From the NCBI RefSeq assembly GCF_024972755.1, contig NZ_CP087724.1, positions 1,178,001 to 1,242,000 on the forward strand: a stretch of DNA of 64,000 bases, read 5' to 3'. Of the stretch, positions 57,362-64,000 are shown one piece after another. Made by a program: the position numbers and the translations under genes. Each line of letters starts with the position of its first letter. The stretch's first letter is position 1. The DNA is from Halanaeroarchaeum sp. HSR-CO. GTDB taxonomy: Archaea > Halobacteriota > Halobacteria > Halobacteriales > Halobacteriaceae. The notes beneath the pieces are model-generated. The model was not told the origin of the DNA. It ran no database searches and worked only from the letters and a program-made list of their open reading frames with translations.

Positions 57362-57835
57362 TCACGGATCGTTAGGCTTGCGAAGCCGGTCGATTCGGTC
57401 TCCTAATGCGACTTTGATTGAGAGAGGATTCGGGATGCGTCTTCGTGTCGGTTCAAGTCTATGCAAATCGGCGTATTTTGAGAGCGCATCAGCAACAGCC
57501 GTTCGGCCGACCTGTTGAGAGGCGTACTTTTCGGCCGCGCGGAACCGTCTTCGAGCGAGCCAAAATCCGCCAAGAACCGCCAGTAGTGTAAGCCCGAGTA
57601 ACGTTCACAGCGGTCCATTACCGATTACGGATGCGATAAGTACAATACCGGCCACGAGAACCGTCCCCACTCTGACCTTAAAGACGTGGGTTCGAAGTTT
57701 CCCCGCCTCGATGGCCAGTAATGCGGTGGCAGTCCCGTCGTCGAAGGCGTCGAGAAACGTGCTGGTAACAAAGAGACGCCGGTAGGTCGGTGGTCCACGG
57801 ACAAATGAATCCGCCTTCGCGTTTATTCTCGCCAC
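57362..57835 (-). pseudogene. Broken partial copy of the M48-like gene
   Basis: Corresponds to the C-terminal 150 residues of the protein at 53680-54792. It begins within RGPPTYRRLFVTSTFLDAFDD, keeps TATALLAIEAGKLRTHVF with the same lost HExxH, and is interrupted by a TGA at 57605-57607 where the intact copy has Trp290. After the stop the frame continues as FWLARRRFRAAEKYASQQVGRTAVADAL to RRRIPNPLSIKVALGDRIDRLR. The 5' two-thirds are absent. It is a truncated duplication and cannot encode a full protein. Confidence 0.8.
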
Positions 57836-57954
57836 CTCAACTGGATGAGAAATGTGGGAAGCTCAATATTGCGCAATAATTCTCGAACAACGCTCCCCGC
57901 TGGTACCTGCCATCCAGGCAAAAATACAGAACGATACAACTCAAAGAGTTAGAT

Positions 57955-58062
57955 ATGACTCGGCCACCCTCTGCAGACGAAGACGAAGTTGACATCGAGG
58001 AAAAAGATATTAACGAACCACTGGACCGGATCATAAATTTTCTCGCAACGTACCTGCCGTGA
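57955..58062 (+). CDS. 35-residue acidic protein with amphipathic C-terminus
   Basis: Starts at ATG 57955. The first 22 residues are very acidic (ADEDEVDIEEKDINE) and the end is a short amphipathic helix (PLDRIINFLATYLP). Its size and layout match another micro-protein at 60213-60326. No homologue is recognised. It could be a membrane-surface peptide. Confidence 0.4.
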   Translation: MTRPPSADEDEVDIEEKDINEPLDRIINFLATYLP

Positions 58063-58168
58063 GCGGTTACACGAAAGAAAACGGAGCAGGAACCGCTGTA
58101 TCAGACTGAGTCGTCTCCAATGTAATCCTACTGATGAGATACAGTTTCATCCGAAACGGCTGGTCGCT

Positions 58169-58447
58169 TTAGTGTACGTCTGACTCCTTCATCGCTGTCC
58201 GGATCGAAACGGCTAGATCCCTATCTATCATCCCATCAACGGTATCAAGTGCATAGTGGAACGTTCTTGCTCTGCCGACCGAATTTCGGCGTCCGATAGT
58301 CATCTCTTGAAGGGAGTCAACCGACGTGAACAGGCGTATACAGCTATCGAGATCGGAGACCACAGCGTTGGTGCCGAGGAGAACATGGCGGGTTGCATAC
58401 CTTGGTCGCATCCAGCGGTGGTAACAGTAGCCAAAATAGATCAGCAC
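58169..58447 (-). CDS. Uncharacterised small protein (doubtful)
   Basis: 92-residue reading frame, or about 80 from the internal Met at WMRPRYATRH. Contains VLLGTNAVVSDLDSCIRLFTSVDSL and DTVDGMIDRDLAVSIRT. Composition is less acidic than most genes here. It may be a remnant rather than a functional gene. Confidence 0.35.
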   Translation of the reverse strand: MLIYFGYCYHRWMRPRYATRHVLLGTNAVVSDLDSCIRLFTSVDSLQEMTIGRRNSVGRARTFHYALDTVDGMIDRDLAVSIRTAMKESDVH

Positions 58448-58528
58448 CTGTTGAGAGCTACATCAACGTCACCGAACATTAAATTACGATTATAACATAC
58501 AGTGCGCATTTCGGGAGTAGATGGCTTC

Positions 58529-58873
58529 TTAATCGTAACTATCGTCGAATTGGACGACGAGTTGTTCGGTGGCGAGAGCGTATACAGTCATTTCTCTACC
58601 TTTCTCGGAGTACCAAGTATCAATTGCCGTGATAAGTTCCGCTTCGCAAAGCCGGTCCAGGTGATATGAAACGTTCTGAACCGATTGGTTGACTGACTTG
58701 GCGATCTCTGATGCCGCTCTGGGTCCCGATTTGAGGGTCGCCAGGATCTCCTGTGCTGACTCGGAGGAAAGGACTTGGAGCACGTCGGCTGGCTCGTCTC
58801 GGTCAACGACGATGTTCGTTTGTTTACGGGGCGCGTGGGTGACTGGGGGCTGGTGTGGGAAGGCGCTGGCCAT
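58529..58873 (-). CDS. ArsR-type winged-helix regulator
   Basis: 114-residue DNA-binding protein. A polar 25-residue start (MASAFPHQPPVTHAPRK) precedes a winged helix-turn-helix: LQVLSSESAQEILATLKSGPRAASEIAKSVNQSVQNVSYHLDRLCEAELI with wing TWYSEKGREMTVYAL. The ATG 58873 was preferred over one 21 codons upstream. Haloarchaeal proteins of this layout act as local repressors or sensors; the ligand is unknown. The divergent small gap leads to a GbsR-type regulator. Confidence 0.85.
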   Translation of the reverse strand: MASAFPHQPPVTHAPRKQTNIVVDRDEPADVLQVLSSESAQEILATLKSGPRAASEIAKSVNQSVQNVSYHLDRLCEAELITAIDTWYSEKGREMTVYALATEQLVVQFDDSYD

Positions 58874-59016
58874 TGGATTGACAAGCTGGGGACCGGTTAT
58901 TCGTCTTGTTCGGTACACTCCGAACAAACAAATCAAACAATTTAATGCTTGCGAAATTCATCGTTGAAGCATGACTCAACAGATTACCCATCATATCGAG
59001 AGGAACACATACTGCT

Positions 59017-59523
59017 ATGAATAAAGATAATCGCGCCATAGCGCGCGAACGTGTCGTTGAGTCGATGGAACAGTCGGCAGAAGTCTACGGTCTCAGTCGA
59101 AGCGCAGGCCGTATCTACGGGGTGCTATACTTCTCAGACGAGCCACTTTCGATCCCGGAACTCGTCGACGAGACTGGCTACGCGAAATCGACGATTAGCA
59201 ACGTCACCCGAACACTAACCCGGGTCGGGCTCATTCATCGTCGATCATCGGAGGGGGGCGGCCGACGTGTGCGGTATACGGCCGAGCGTGAAATCTGGTT
59301 CATCCTCCAGAATGTATTTCAACAGTACGTTCAGCGGGAGATTCAAACAACGCTACGGACGATTCAGCGCGCGCAGGCACAACTCTCTGAGGATAGCGAA
59401 ACCGAGACCGAACGAATCGAAGAGCTCCAAGAAACCTACGAAGATCTACAAGAGATCGTCACACTCGCGTCGGAGTTTACAACCGAGGAACTCCGAGACG
59501 CTCTCGAATCATACGATCATTAG
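59017..59523 (+). CDS. GbsR/MarR-type transcription regulator
   Basis: 168-residue protein. A GbsR-type winged-helix (LSRSAGRIYGVLYFSDEPLSIPELVDETGYAKSTISNVTRTLTRVGLIHRRSSEGGGRRVRYTA) is followed by a long C-terminal helix pair (QREIQTTLRTIQRAQAQLSEDSETETERIEELQETYEDL) for dimerisation. It overlaps nothing and is convergent with the V4R-like gene (1-nt gap). Members of this family often control osmolyte or export genes; the downstream exporter at 61-64 kb is a candidate target. Confidence 0.9.
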   Translation: MNKDNRAIARERVVESMEQSAEVYGLSRSAGRIYGVLYFSDEPLSIPELVDETGYAKSTISNVTRTLTRVGLIHRRSSEGGGRRVRYTAEREIWFILQNVFQQYVQREIQTTLRTIQRAQAQLSEDSETETERIEELQETYEDLQEIVTLASEFTTEELRDALESYDH

Positions 59524-60075
59524 CTACCAGTATACGGTGTATGTACAGGTATCGTCTCTGTCTCGACGACACGTGTCCCCGGTTTCCTCAATGAAGACGA
59601 ACGCGTCGACAGACGCGTACTGTCTGGCGACACCACGGATAAGCCCTCGATCGAATGGACAGGGGTACGGATTGTAACACGTAATTTCACCGGTCTGATC
59701 CTTTGTCTGTTCGAATTCGTAGTAACCGATGTCACCACCACGGTGATTCTGTTGGTAGGCTGTATCGATCGATTGGAGTCCCTCGGGAACGCTATCAAAG
59801 TCGTTTGGCCACTTGGCAACTGTCGGGAGTTGTTCTCCAAGTCGATCGAGAACATGCGGCTGTAATTCCTCAGCAATCGTCTCGAAGGCATTCAACCATC
59901 GTTGTTGAGGGTACCATTCGTCGGGCTCCGGGTCTGTGATCCCTTCTGCAGCAAGTGCCTGGAGCGCCTGTTCCGTATAGGCTTCAGAGAAGCGTCCCAT
60001 TGCCTTTTCGACGATCGTCAGTATCGTTTGACCGTTCACCTCTACGCCCTGGTCAAACGCTTCATAAGGGGCCAT
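59524..60075 (-). CDS. V4R/HNOB-like small-molecule-binding protein
   Basis: 183-residue protein. The first half is helical (GVEVNGQTILTIVEKAMGRFSEAYTEQALQALAAEGI, WYPQQRWLNAFETIAEEL), as in heme-NO-binding or bacteriochlorophyll 4-vinyl-reductase (V4R) proteins. The last 70 residues contain a Cys-rich beta part (EITCYNPYPCPFDRGLIRGVARQY, then ETGDTCRRDRDDTCTYTVYW). The Cys pattern is like the V4R ligand domain. ATG 60075 (MAPYEAF) is better than one 8 codons upstream. Function unknown; heme or aromatic ligand binding is possible. Confidence 0.65.
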   Translation of the reverse strand: MAPYEAFDQGVEVNGQTILTIVEKAMGRFSEAYTEQALQALAAEGITDPEPDEWYPQQRWLNAFETIAEELQPHVLDRLGEQLPTVAKWPNDFDSVPEGLQSIDTAYQQNHRGGDIGYYEFEQTKDQTGEITCYNPYPCPFDRGLIRGVARQYASVDAFVFIEETGDTCRRDRDDTCTYTVYW

Positions 60076-60212
60076 TGTCTGTACCACCAATTGTATCACG
60101 AAAGTAACTTCGATATATGAGAGACCTTCGGTCTAACCCCGGACGCGCTAAGCCTGTTTCGAATGTTTCACGTAACGAGATTTCAAGACTCCGGTTGCCG
60201 TAGATTCAAAAT

Positions 60213-60326
60213 ATGACCGATCAGGACGAGGATAAATCTCCGGATACCGAACAATCGGATGAATACGAAGGAAAATACGACACGTACATCGATAGGCTTC
60301 TCGAGCTCATCTCTTTGTTCTGGTGA
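60213..60326 (+). CDS. 37-residue acidic protein with hydrophobic C-terminal helix
   Basis: Starts at ATG 60213. The first 20 residues are acidic (DQDEDKSPDTEQSDEYEG) and the end is a hydrophobic helix (YIDRLLELISLFW). It matches the architecture of the 35-residue protein at 57955, suggesting a small peptide family. No function known. Confidence 0.4.
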   Translation: MTDQDEDKSPDTEQSDEYEGKYDTYIDRLLELISLFW

Positions 60327-60784
60327 CATATTATCCGATTCGACGATTCGACGACCGATCGACGATGATAGGTTACGTCGTCGATCCGTGCGCTATGAGT
60401 CGCGTCGAGCGGGCTGAACTCCCGGTGCTTGATACGGTCTGACGCCTTCTTCGCAGAGAGACTGCAGGAATTCATCCCAGTCTTACCCTTCGTCAGCAGC
60501 GATCGTATCTATCCGATCGAGATTTCGTTTCAGCACCTGCTAGCCGATTAGTGTATCGTGTGGCTGTCTCATCGAGCAATCTATATCGAATATTTTACTC
60601 GTCCAGCAATTAACAAAAGCAGTCGTTTTCACCGATTTGAAGGTGTAATCCGTGCGATGAGCGTCGTGCTGGGCTGGCAGCGAGACGATCGAAGCCAGTT
60701 GCGTCGTCCCCTGACACGATACGATGATGTATCTTTCCAGAATATCTTCTCAACGTATGCGACGATAGAACGGGGTGAGGACAT
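60327..60784. other. Gap with possible antitoxin remnant
   Basis: About 460 nt without an intact gene. On the minus strand near 60436-60540 an open stretch reads LKRNLDRIDTIAADEG, a stop, then DWDEFLQSLCEEGV, similar in style to an antitoxin C-terminus but broken. An AT-rich stretch (atcgaatattttac) near 60587-60600 may be a promoter element. Confidence 0.4.
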
Positions 60785-61075
60785 TTGCTGAGTTGGGTCG
60801 GGAGCCCCGAATTCCACTTCGTACTGGTGGTTTTCGGGTTCGTGGTGATCGTGCTTGGCCTACGCGGCTACTCTCACGGTTCCCACTCACGGTCCGAACT
60901 ACTGTTCGTGCTGGTCGCATCCGTTGCTTGGATCGCTTATTCAATAGCAGATCTTACAGCATTCTTATCTCTACCAGACTTCATCTCGAGGTTGTTAACT
61001 GGAGTTCTGTCACTCCTATTCATCTCGTTGTTCCTCAACTGGGGATACACACGACGCGGGGAAGAGGACGATTGA
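60785..61075 (+). CDS. Three-helix membrane protein
   Basis: 96-residue protein starting with TTG at 60785 (read as Met), preceded by a purine-rich ggggtgagg at about 7-15 nt that resembles a ribosome-binding site. Hydrophobic segments are FHFVLVVFGFVVIVLGLRGY, LLFVLVASVAWIAYSIADL and LLTGVLSLLFISLFLNW, with a charged end (RRGEEDD). No family recognised. Confidence 0.6.
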   Translation: MLSWVGSPEFHFVLVVFGFVVIVLGLRGYSHGSHSRSELLFVLVASVAWIAYSIADLTAFLSLPDFISRLLTGVLSLLFISLFLNWGYTRRGEEDD

Positions 61076-61215
61076 TTCGTCTCCATATGGACGACTACTT
61101 CGTTATAGAGGCTCTGAAACGGAGGATGAGCAGGTGAGGGAGCCAAATCGGTGAACGATACAACGTCCGCCCTACTGCTGGCTCAGAACGCAAGCATGGT
61201 ATTAAGTGTAAGGGA

Positions 61216-62112
61216 ATGAGTGATATCAGTTATATGAGGATATTTAGTCGTCTCAAAACTGGATTCGGTATGGCACGCCGGAGCGGCCGCGTGCTCAGAG
61301 CCCATCCAAAATTGCTGGTGTTCCCGCTGATTGGTGGCCTCTCGGGTATCGCGTTCATCGTAACATTGTTCGGGAGTCTTCTCCTTACGGACTCTATTCA
61401 GGACCCCGGGCTGGTGCTGTATGTCGCATTGTTCGTAGCCTACCTCGTCGAGACGTTCGTCGCGTCGTTTTTCACTGCGGCCCTCGTCGCAGCGACACGC
61501 ACGGTCTTCCACGGCGAAGAACCGTCGATTCGCGGGTCTCTGGCCGCCGCCTGGCAGCGGAAGCTGCCGCTGTTCGCCTGGTCGCTCGTCGCTGCTCTCG
61601 TTGGCGTGCTCATCCGGCTCATCGAATCTGAGGATAACCTCGTGGCGCAGGTCCTCGCTGGCGTCTTCGCTGTGGCATGGAGCGTCATGACCTACTTCGT
61701 CGTCCCCGTCATCGTCTTTCGTAACCCATCCGTCACGGAGATGTTCTCGGAAAGCGCTAATACGTTCAAAGACACGTGGGGGGAGTCTATTGGTGCGATG
61801 GCCGCTATCGACATCTTCTCGTTCCTGTTCGCGCTCGTCGGTCTCGGACTCGGTTTCCTCACATTTGCTGTGACCGGTGGCACGAGTATCCAGCTATTAG
61901 CGACAGTGCTAATCGGTGGCTCCGCATTCGTCTTCGGCCTCCTGCTCGGGAAAGCACTCAGCGGCGTCGCCAAGACAGCGCTGTACATCTACGCGACTGA
62001 ACGCACTGCGCCAGAATTTTTCGACGACATGGACTTCAGTGCGTTTGGCGGTGACAACTCGGCGTCCACCCGCGGGTTGGGAAATCATATCGGCGGTCCG
62101 GAGAATGGGTGA
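61216..62112 (+). CDS. DUF6159-like polytopic membrane protein
   Basis: 298-residue protein with six to seven hydrophobic segments. It starts with a basic cytoplasmic region (RLKTGFGMARRSGRVLRAHPKLLVFPLIGGLSG) and contains the segments LETFVASFFTAALVAATRTVFHGEEPSIRGSLAAAW and FRNPSVTEMFSESANTFKDTWGESIG. This pattern fits the DUF6159 membrane family found next to export and stress genes. It is 30-40 nt upstream of the ABC-2 permease gene, suggesting one message. ATG 61216 has a purine-rich stretch upstream; Met 61234 is an alternative. Confidence 0.8.
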   Translation: MSDISYMRIFSRLKTGFGMARRSGRVLRAHPKLLVFPLIGGLSGIAFIVTLFGSLLLTDSIQDPGLVLYVALFVAYLVETFVASFFTAALVAATRTVFHGEEPSIRGSLAAAWQRKLPLFAWSLVAALVGVLIRLIESEDNLVAQVLAGVFAVAWSVMTYFVVPVIVFRNPSVTEMFSESANTFKDTWGESIGAMAAIDIFSFLFALVGLGLGFLTFAVTGGTSIQLLATVLIGGSAFVFGLLLGKALSGVAKTALYIYATERTAPEFFDDMDFSAFGGDNSASTRGLGNHIGGPENG

Positions 62113-62154
62113 ATCTAACGACTAATCCCGCTGAACTGCGGGGTGAGAGACACG

Positions 62155-63804
62155 ATGATCCGACCAACTCACATACCGACGGACGTCCGGCAGGGAATGA
62201 AAATCGCGCGAGCGGAGTGGATACGCCATCATCGTGAATTCGGAACTCCACTGACTGGTCGTCCGGTAATGCTCGTCATCCTGGTCGGAATCGCCAGTGC
62301 TCTCGGGTGGCTCGGATTCTCACTGGGACGCGACCTCATCGCTGGACAGCCGCTTCCAGATGGCGTGGTAAGTCTCTTTGTCAGTGCTGCGTTCATCTGG
62401 ATGGTTTGGCGAAGTTCGAAGTACACGCACGTTCGATTCGAGGGTCTGAACCCGAATTTCCTGTTGACGGCTGTTCCCGCCAGAACCGCTGCTCTGGGTC
62501 TGCTGGGGTTCGTCTACGCGCGACTGCTCACTACGCTCGTTGTGCCGACGCTCGGGATCGCAATGGGCACCGCAATTGGACTCCGGTCGCCAACGGTCGT
62601 CCTCACGATCACTCTCGCAAGCGTGTGCGTAGCTGTGCTCGCCGCTGTACTCGGAGCCACCAGTAGACTCGCCGGTCGACTCGTCGCGCTTCGACTCGTG
62701 CGAGCACGGTACTATCGAGATCTCTTCATCGTGTTCGGCTGGATTCCGCTCATCATCGCTGCAATGCTTCTGCAAGAGCTGTCATTCTCGCTTACCCCGT
62801 TGGCCGGACTCCTCGGTGCGTTACCGCTGGCATGGTTCGTGGACCTCGCGCTCATCGGCACTCCGCCTGAGACGGTCGGCTCACTTCGTCACACGCGACG
62901 TGTGGTTGCTCTCCTTGGTACCATAGTCCCGATTTTCACGGCCGGGACGACGCTCCTCGCTCGCCAGGTCTGGGAACACGATTCCACCAGATCGACAGGG
63001 ACTCGCGGTTCACACTCAATTCTCAAAACAGGGGTGGTCGAGCGATTTGTCGGTGAACGCATCCCGCGAGCGATGTACACCGTCGCTCGGGAGCGATGGC
63101 TGATGGAACGCCGGGTTCCACAGGGACTTCTGTCCACGGGCTATGCCCTCCTATTCATGGGCGTAGTTGGGTTCCCAGTGGTCGCACTTGCTGGTGGTAC
63201 AACCAGCTTGCTGGTGTTTTTCGCAGTTACGCTCGGCCTCGTCAGTGGTGTCGCCTTCAGTTCGGATCCAATCGGCACCGAATATCGCGCCTTGGCGATG
63301 CTGTTCACGTCGGTCACCGGCCGGCAATTCGTCGGTGGCTTACTCCTCGCAGCGACCGTAGTCGGTATCCCTCTTATCGCCCTCATCATCGTTCCACTTG
63401 GCATCGTCGGTCCCGTTGGGCTTGGACAGACGTTCTTGATCGCACTCCTCGGCGGTGCCGTCTGTACGTGTACGGCGGCGGTCGCCACTATGGTCGGGCT
63501 GGGCGTCGAGCGGTTCAACTACGCTCCAGTTCCGTTTTTCTTCACCGACGTGCCGATTTACGCGGAAGTGGGCGCTGCTGCGTTCCTACGTCACGGACTG
63601 GTTCTTGCCATCGGAGTGTTCGTCAGTATACCAGCCTTCGTGGGGACCGCTCCGCCGATCTATGGGGCCATTGCAGCCCACGGGGTGCCGACCGTCGTCG
63701 TCCAGATCGGCGCGCTTCTCCTCACACTGTTGCTTGCCGCCATCATCACGAGAATTGCATTCAGGGCTGCAGTACAGCGGTTCCGAGACTATCAACTCGG
63801 GTGA
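62155..63804 (+). CDS. ABC-2 type export permease
   Basis: 549-residue permease with about twelve hydrophobic segments and a central cytoplasmic part. The N-terminal MKIARAEWIRHHREFGTP is followed by paired six-helix units. Basic cytoplasmic loops (for example RERWLMERRVPQGLLS) are visible, and such fused long permeases pair with the ATPase encoded next. GTGAGA at 62143 leads in frame into ATG 62155 and may act as a ribosome-binding site or alternative start. Substrate unknown; the family exports drugs, lipids or peptides. Confidence 0.85.
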   Translation: MIRPTHIPTDVRQGMKIARAEWIRHHREFGTPLTGRPVMLVILVGIASALGWLGFSLGRDLIAGQPLPDGVVSLFVSAAFIWMVWRSSKYTHVRFEGLNPNFLLTAVPARTAALGLLGFVYARLLTTLVVPTLGIAMGTAIGLRSPTVVLTITLASVCVAVLAAVLGATSRLAGRLVALRLVRARYYRDLFIVFGWIPLIIAAMLLQELSFSLTPLAGLLGALPLAWFVDLALIGTPPETVGSLRHTRRVVALLGTIVPIFTAGTTLLARQVWEHDSTRSTGTRGSHSILKTGVVERFVGERIPRAMYTVARERWLMERRVPQGLLSTGYALLFMGVVGFPVVALAGGTTSLLVFFAVTLGLVSGVAFSSDPIGTEYRALAMLFTSVTGRQFVGGLLLAATVVGIPLIALIIVPLGIVGPVGLGQTFLIALLGGAVCTCTAAVATMVGLGVERFNYAPVPFFFTDVPIYAEVGAAAFLRHGLVLAIGVFVSIPAFVGTAPPIYGAIAAHGVPTVVVQIGALLLTLLLAAIITRIAFRAAVQRFRDYQLG

Positions 63805-63814
63805 CCTCCAGACT

Positions 63815-64000
63815 ATGAGTAACATAACAAACGAAATGCCGAGTGCGGATGAACGAGAACCTCGCACCGGAATGGATACTCAACCAGCAATCAGCACGGA
63901 CGATTTGACGAAGACGTACAGCAACACGACAGCCGTCGATAGCCTCAATCTCACAATCGAACAGGGAGCAGTGTACGGATTCCTCGGTCCGAACGGTGCG
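63815..64000 (+). CDS. ABC transporter ATP-binding protein (partial, cut at window end)
   Basis: Begins at ATG 63815, 10 nt after the permease stop, and runs off the window. After a polar start it shows ISTDDLTKTYSNTTAVDSLNLTIEQGAVYGFLGPNGA, the beginning of the nucleotide-binding domain up to the first half of Walker A (GPNGAGK expected next). With the permease it forms an exporter of the ABC-2 kind. Confidence 0.9.
   Translation, partial: MSNITNEMPSADEREPRTGMDTQPAISTDDLTKTYSNTTAVDSLNLTIEQGAVYGFLGPNGA

Noticed and set aside
60436-60540. Antitoxin-like fragment on the minus strand
   Set aside because: The frame is broken by a stop and has no start or partner toxin; recorded only in the gap description.
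1-64000. CRISPR array or Cas genes
   Set aside because: No regularly spaced repeats of 25-40 nt and no Cas motifs were seen; the 34-bp repeat occurs only twice.

Overview
The window is chromosomal DNA of a halophilic archaeon (class Halobacteria). This rests on the GC-rich sequence, strongly acidic protein products, TATA-type promoters 25-30 nt upstream of leaderless starts, ATGA/GTGA gene overlaps, twin-arginine lipoprotein signals, archaeal type IV pilins, an archaeal-type initiator tRNA, and haloarchaeal-style polyprenoid genes. I cannot name the genus from sequence alone.

Layout. 1-11.4 kb is a dense core region: a partial M28 peptidase; endonuclease III; a four-gene overlapping operon (UbiD-type decarboxylase, aconitase-X large and small subunits, UbiX flavin prenyltransferase) that matches the archaeal anhydromevalonate-phosphate route; a phosphomevalonate decarboxylase of the haloarchaeal route directly after it; two divergent radical SAM enzymes, a HypE/AIR-synthase-like protein, an FNT channel and a CPBP protease. 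11.6-13.9 kb has an initiator tRNA-Met, two tandem pilins and a winged-helix regulator. Each pilin is preceded by a promoter and a short leaderless basic ORF that ends on the pilin start. 14-23.9 kb has a P-type cation ATPase, a DUF2267 protein, a GT87-like membrane glycosyltransferase, PurU, tRNA-Thr, and an operon of a RadA-like protein without Walker A, a coiled-coil protein and a B-family polymerase with an altered active site.

24-39.5 kb holds an SDR, a polyamine-type ABC transporter, a glyoxalase-fold protein, an esterase, a SIMPL protein, a penicillin-acylase-type hydrolase, a PEBP protein, a Na/Pi-type symporter, UspA, a PAS histidine kinase and a CaCA exchanger. From about 39.5 kb the sequence looks accessory: decayed genes, longer AT-richer gaps, a carotenoid oxygenase, a CorC-type CBS protein, a VapBC pair, a dead tyrosine recombinase, an SppA-led three-gene operon, an inactive M48-like protein with a broken partial copy, two PH-domain genes, an IS200/IS605 end without its transposase, several very small membrane or acidic proteins, two transcription regulators, and finally a DUF6159-like protein and an ABC-2 export system that runs off the edge.

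How the genes work together. The 1.7-6.2 kb block supplies isopentenyl phosphate for archaeal lipids, apparently by two alternative decarboxylation chemistries. The 20.2-23.4 kb block looks like a dedicated DNA damage-tolerance cassette. The 11.9-13.3 kb block makes surface pili, with a possible translational control step. In the accessory half, vapBC and the dead integrase share a 34-bp palindromic upstream element, which suggests that they once were regulated together.
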